A DNA stretch of 35,570 bases from Clostridiaceae bacterium (GTDB lineage Bacteria > Bacillota > Clostridia > Lachnospirales > Lachnospiraceae). Location: the NCBI GenBank assembly GCA_009911065.1, contig QXWR01000047.1, positions 1 to 35,570 on the forward strand, written 5' to 3'. Below are positions 34,433-35,570 of this stretch, piece by piece; within the stretch, counting starts at the first letter, position 1; the number at the start of each line of letters is the position of its first letter. The translations under genes and the position numbers were made by a program. The notes below the pieces were generated by a model that did no database searches, was not told where the DNA came from, and was given only the letters and a program-made list of their open reading frames with translations.

Positions 34433-34461
34433 AGTATAGCACAAAAGAAGATAAGTTTCAA
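34433..34461 (-). promoter_or_regulatory. Promoter of the two-component operon
   Basis: Read on the minus strand, TTGAAA (34456-34461) is followed after exactly 17 bp by TATACT (34433-34438). This puts the transcription start near 34426, about 20 nt before GTG 34406. Confidence 0.75.
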
Positions 34462-34490
34462 ATCTGCCAGCCTCCCATTTAAAAATTCCC

Positions 34491-34527
34491 TGACGTTCTT
34501 GCCAGAAAATTGACGTTCCTGCCAGAA
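34491..34527 (+). promoter_or_regulatory. Twin direct repeats, candidate LytTR regulator operator
   Basis: TGACGTTCTTGCCAGAA (34491-34507) recurs as TGACGTTCCTGCCAGAA (34511-34527), period 20 bp, about two helical turns. LytTR regulators such as AgrA bind paired direct repeats with a GTT core; here each copy has ACGTT. The pair ends 3 bp before the -35 of the plus-strand promoter, an activator's position, and lies about 30 bp upstream of the regulator's own promoter. Confidence 0.65.
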
Positions 34528-34530
34528 GCC

Positions 34531-34558
34531 TTGTTTTTTACCGGAATTCCGCTATCTT
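34531..34558 (+). promoter_or_regulatory. Promoter of the phase-variable leader operon
   Basis: TTGTTT (34531-34536), 16-bp spacer, TATCTT (34553-34558). The boxes are imperfect, which suits a promoter that needs the adjacent activator repeats. Confidence 0.5.
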
Positions 34559-34596
34559 AAAAATAGGAATTTTTTGCGGAAGGAGGTTGACAGGGC

Positions 34597-35235
<639 letters not shown>

Positions 35236-35286
35236 GCACAGGGAATTGGGAACCATACATTTTTCAAAATATCAGGAGGGCATTTT

Positions 35287-35570
35287 ATGAGAAACAAGTT
35301 AAGGAGGCCGCTGGCGTTCCTGCTGTCTGCGGTGATGATCGTCACCATGTCAGGAACTCCGGTTCATGCGGTGGCAGACAGAGGACAGCCGGAAACCGGG
35401 CTGTGCGAACACCACGCTGCGCATACGGACGATTGCGGCTATACGGAAGAAACGCCGGGAACGCCATGCGGCCACGAACACACAGAAGATTGCTATATTG
35501 AAGTGACCGAGTGCGTCCACGAGCATACGCCGGAATGTTACCCAGAGGAAACAGAGGACAGCGTATCGGA
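35287..35570 (+). CDS. Secreted Cys/His-rich surface protein, N-terminal part (runs off the window)
   Basis: The first 94 codons are visible. The signal peptide has a basic MRNKLRRP, a hydrophobic core and a likely cleavage after VHA. It is followed by repeated Cys/His units: CEHHAAHTDDCGY, CGHEHTEDCY and CVHEHTPECY. Such repeats are found at the start of long surface proteins with Cna B-type domains in Lachnospiraceae; the remainder is outside the window, so that assignment is tentative. AGGAGG lies 7 bases before ATG 35287. It appears to share a transcript with the receiver-like gene. Confidence 0.8.
   Translation, partial: MRNKLRRPLAFLLSAVMIVTMSGTPVHAVADRGQPETGLCEHHAAHTDDCGYTEETPGTPCGHEHTEDCYIEVTECVHEHTPECYPEETEDSVS

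Overview
The window looks like part of an integrative conjugative element (ICE) from a gut Clostridia-type Firmicute (Lachnospiraceae/Oscillospiraceae-like). The evidence is strong AGGAGG ribosome sites, GC-rich coding, tightly overlapping genes, and a gene order known from the Tn1549 / Clostridioides difficile CTn4 family of ICEs. Neither end of the ICE is inside the window.

Layout. (1) 1-9854: conjugation machinery in one long plus-strand operon: VirB6/TrbL-like, PrgI-like, VirB4 ATPase, a CHAP cell-wall hydrolase (CD1108-like), DUF4315, a DUF4366/CD1107-like membrane protein, small accessory proteins and topoisomerase III. (2) 9854-23885: DNA processing and establishment: a CHC2-zinc-finger/ArdC/YodL fusion, a TTRAP-like protein, a 3067-residue ArdC-methylase-helicase giant with tnpV nested in another frame, a DUF3848/DUF3849 protein and MobC. 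(3) 23906-30600: a cargo island between mobC and the relaxase gene. It holds an AbiEi/AbiEii toxin-antitoxin pair behind a palindromic operator, a gene remnant, and a YhcG/DUF1016 nuclease gene split by a three-recombinase (RIT-like) element. That element can be delimited to the base: 26511-30044, ends TTATTCCGATT/AATCGGAATAA, 6-bp target duplication CATCGA. (4) 30653-32071: the relaxase, followed by five back-to-back hairpins. (5) 32335-35570: an Agr-type two-component system (GHKL kinase and LytTR regulator) on the minus strand. Divergent from it is a plus-strand unit with twin direct repeats suited to a LytTR regulator, a promoter, a leader ORF carrying a (GACA)13 tract, a large intrinsic terminator, a degenerate receiver-like protein, and the start of a secreted Cys/His-rich surface protein.

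How it works together. Regions 1, 2 and 4 encode the mating channel, relaxosome and anti-restriction/replication functions of the ICE. Region 3 carries defence-type cargo, one gene of which was itself interrupted. Region 5 is the most unusual: the tetranucleotide tract can switch the leader frame, and one of the three frames stops translation before the terminator. This suggests a phase-variable attenuator placed under a two-component system and feeding a surface protein. That mechanism is inferred from sequence layout only.
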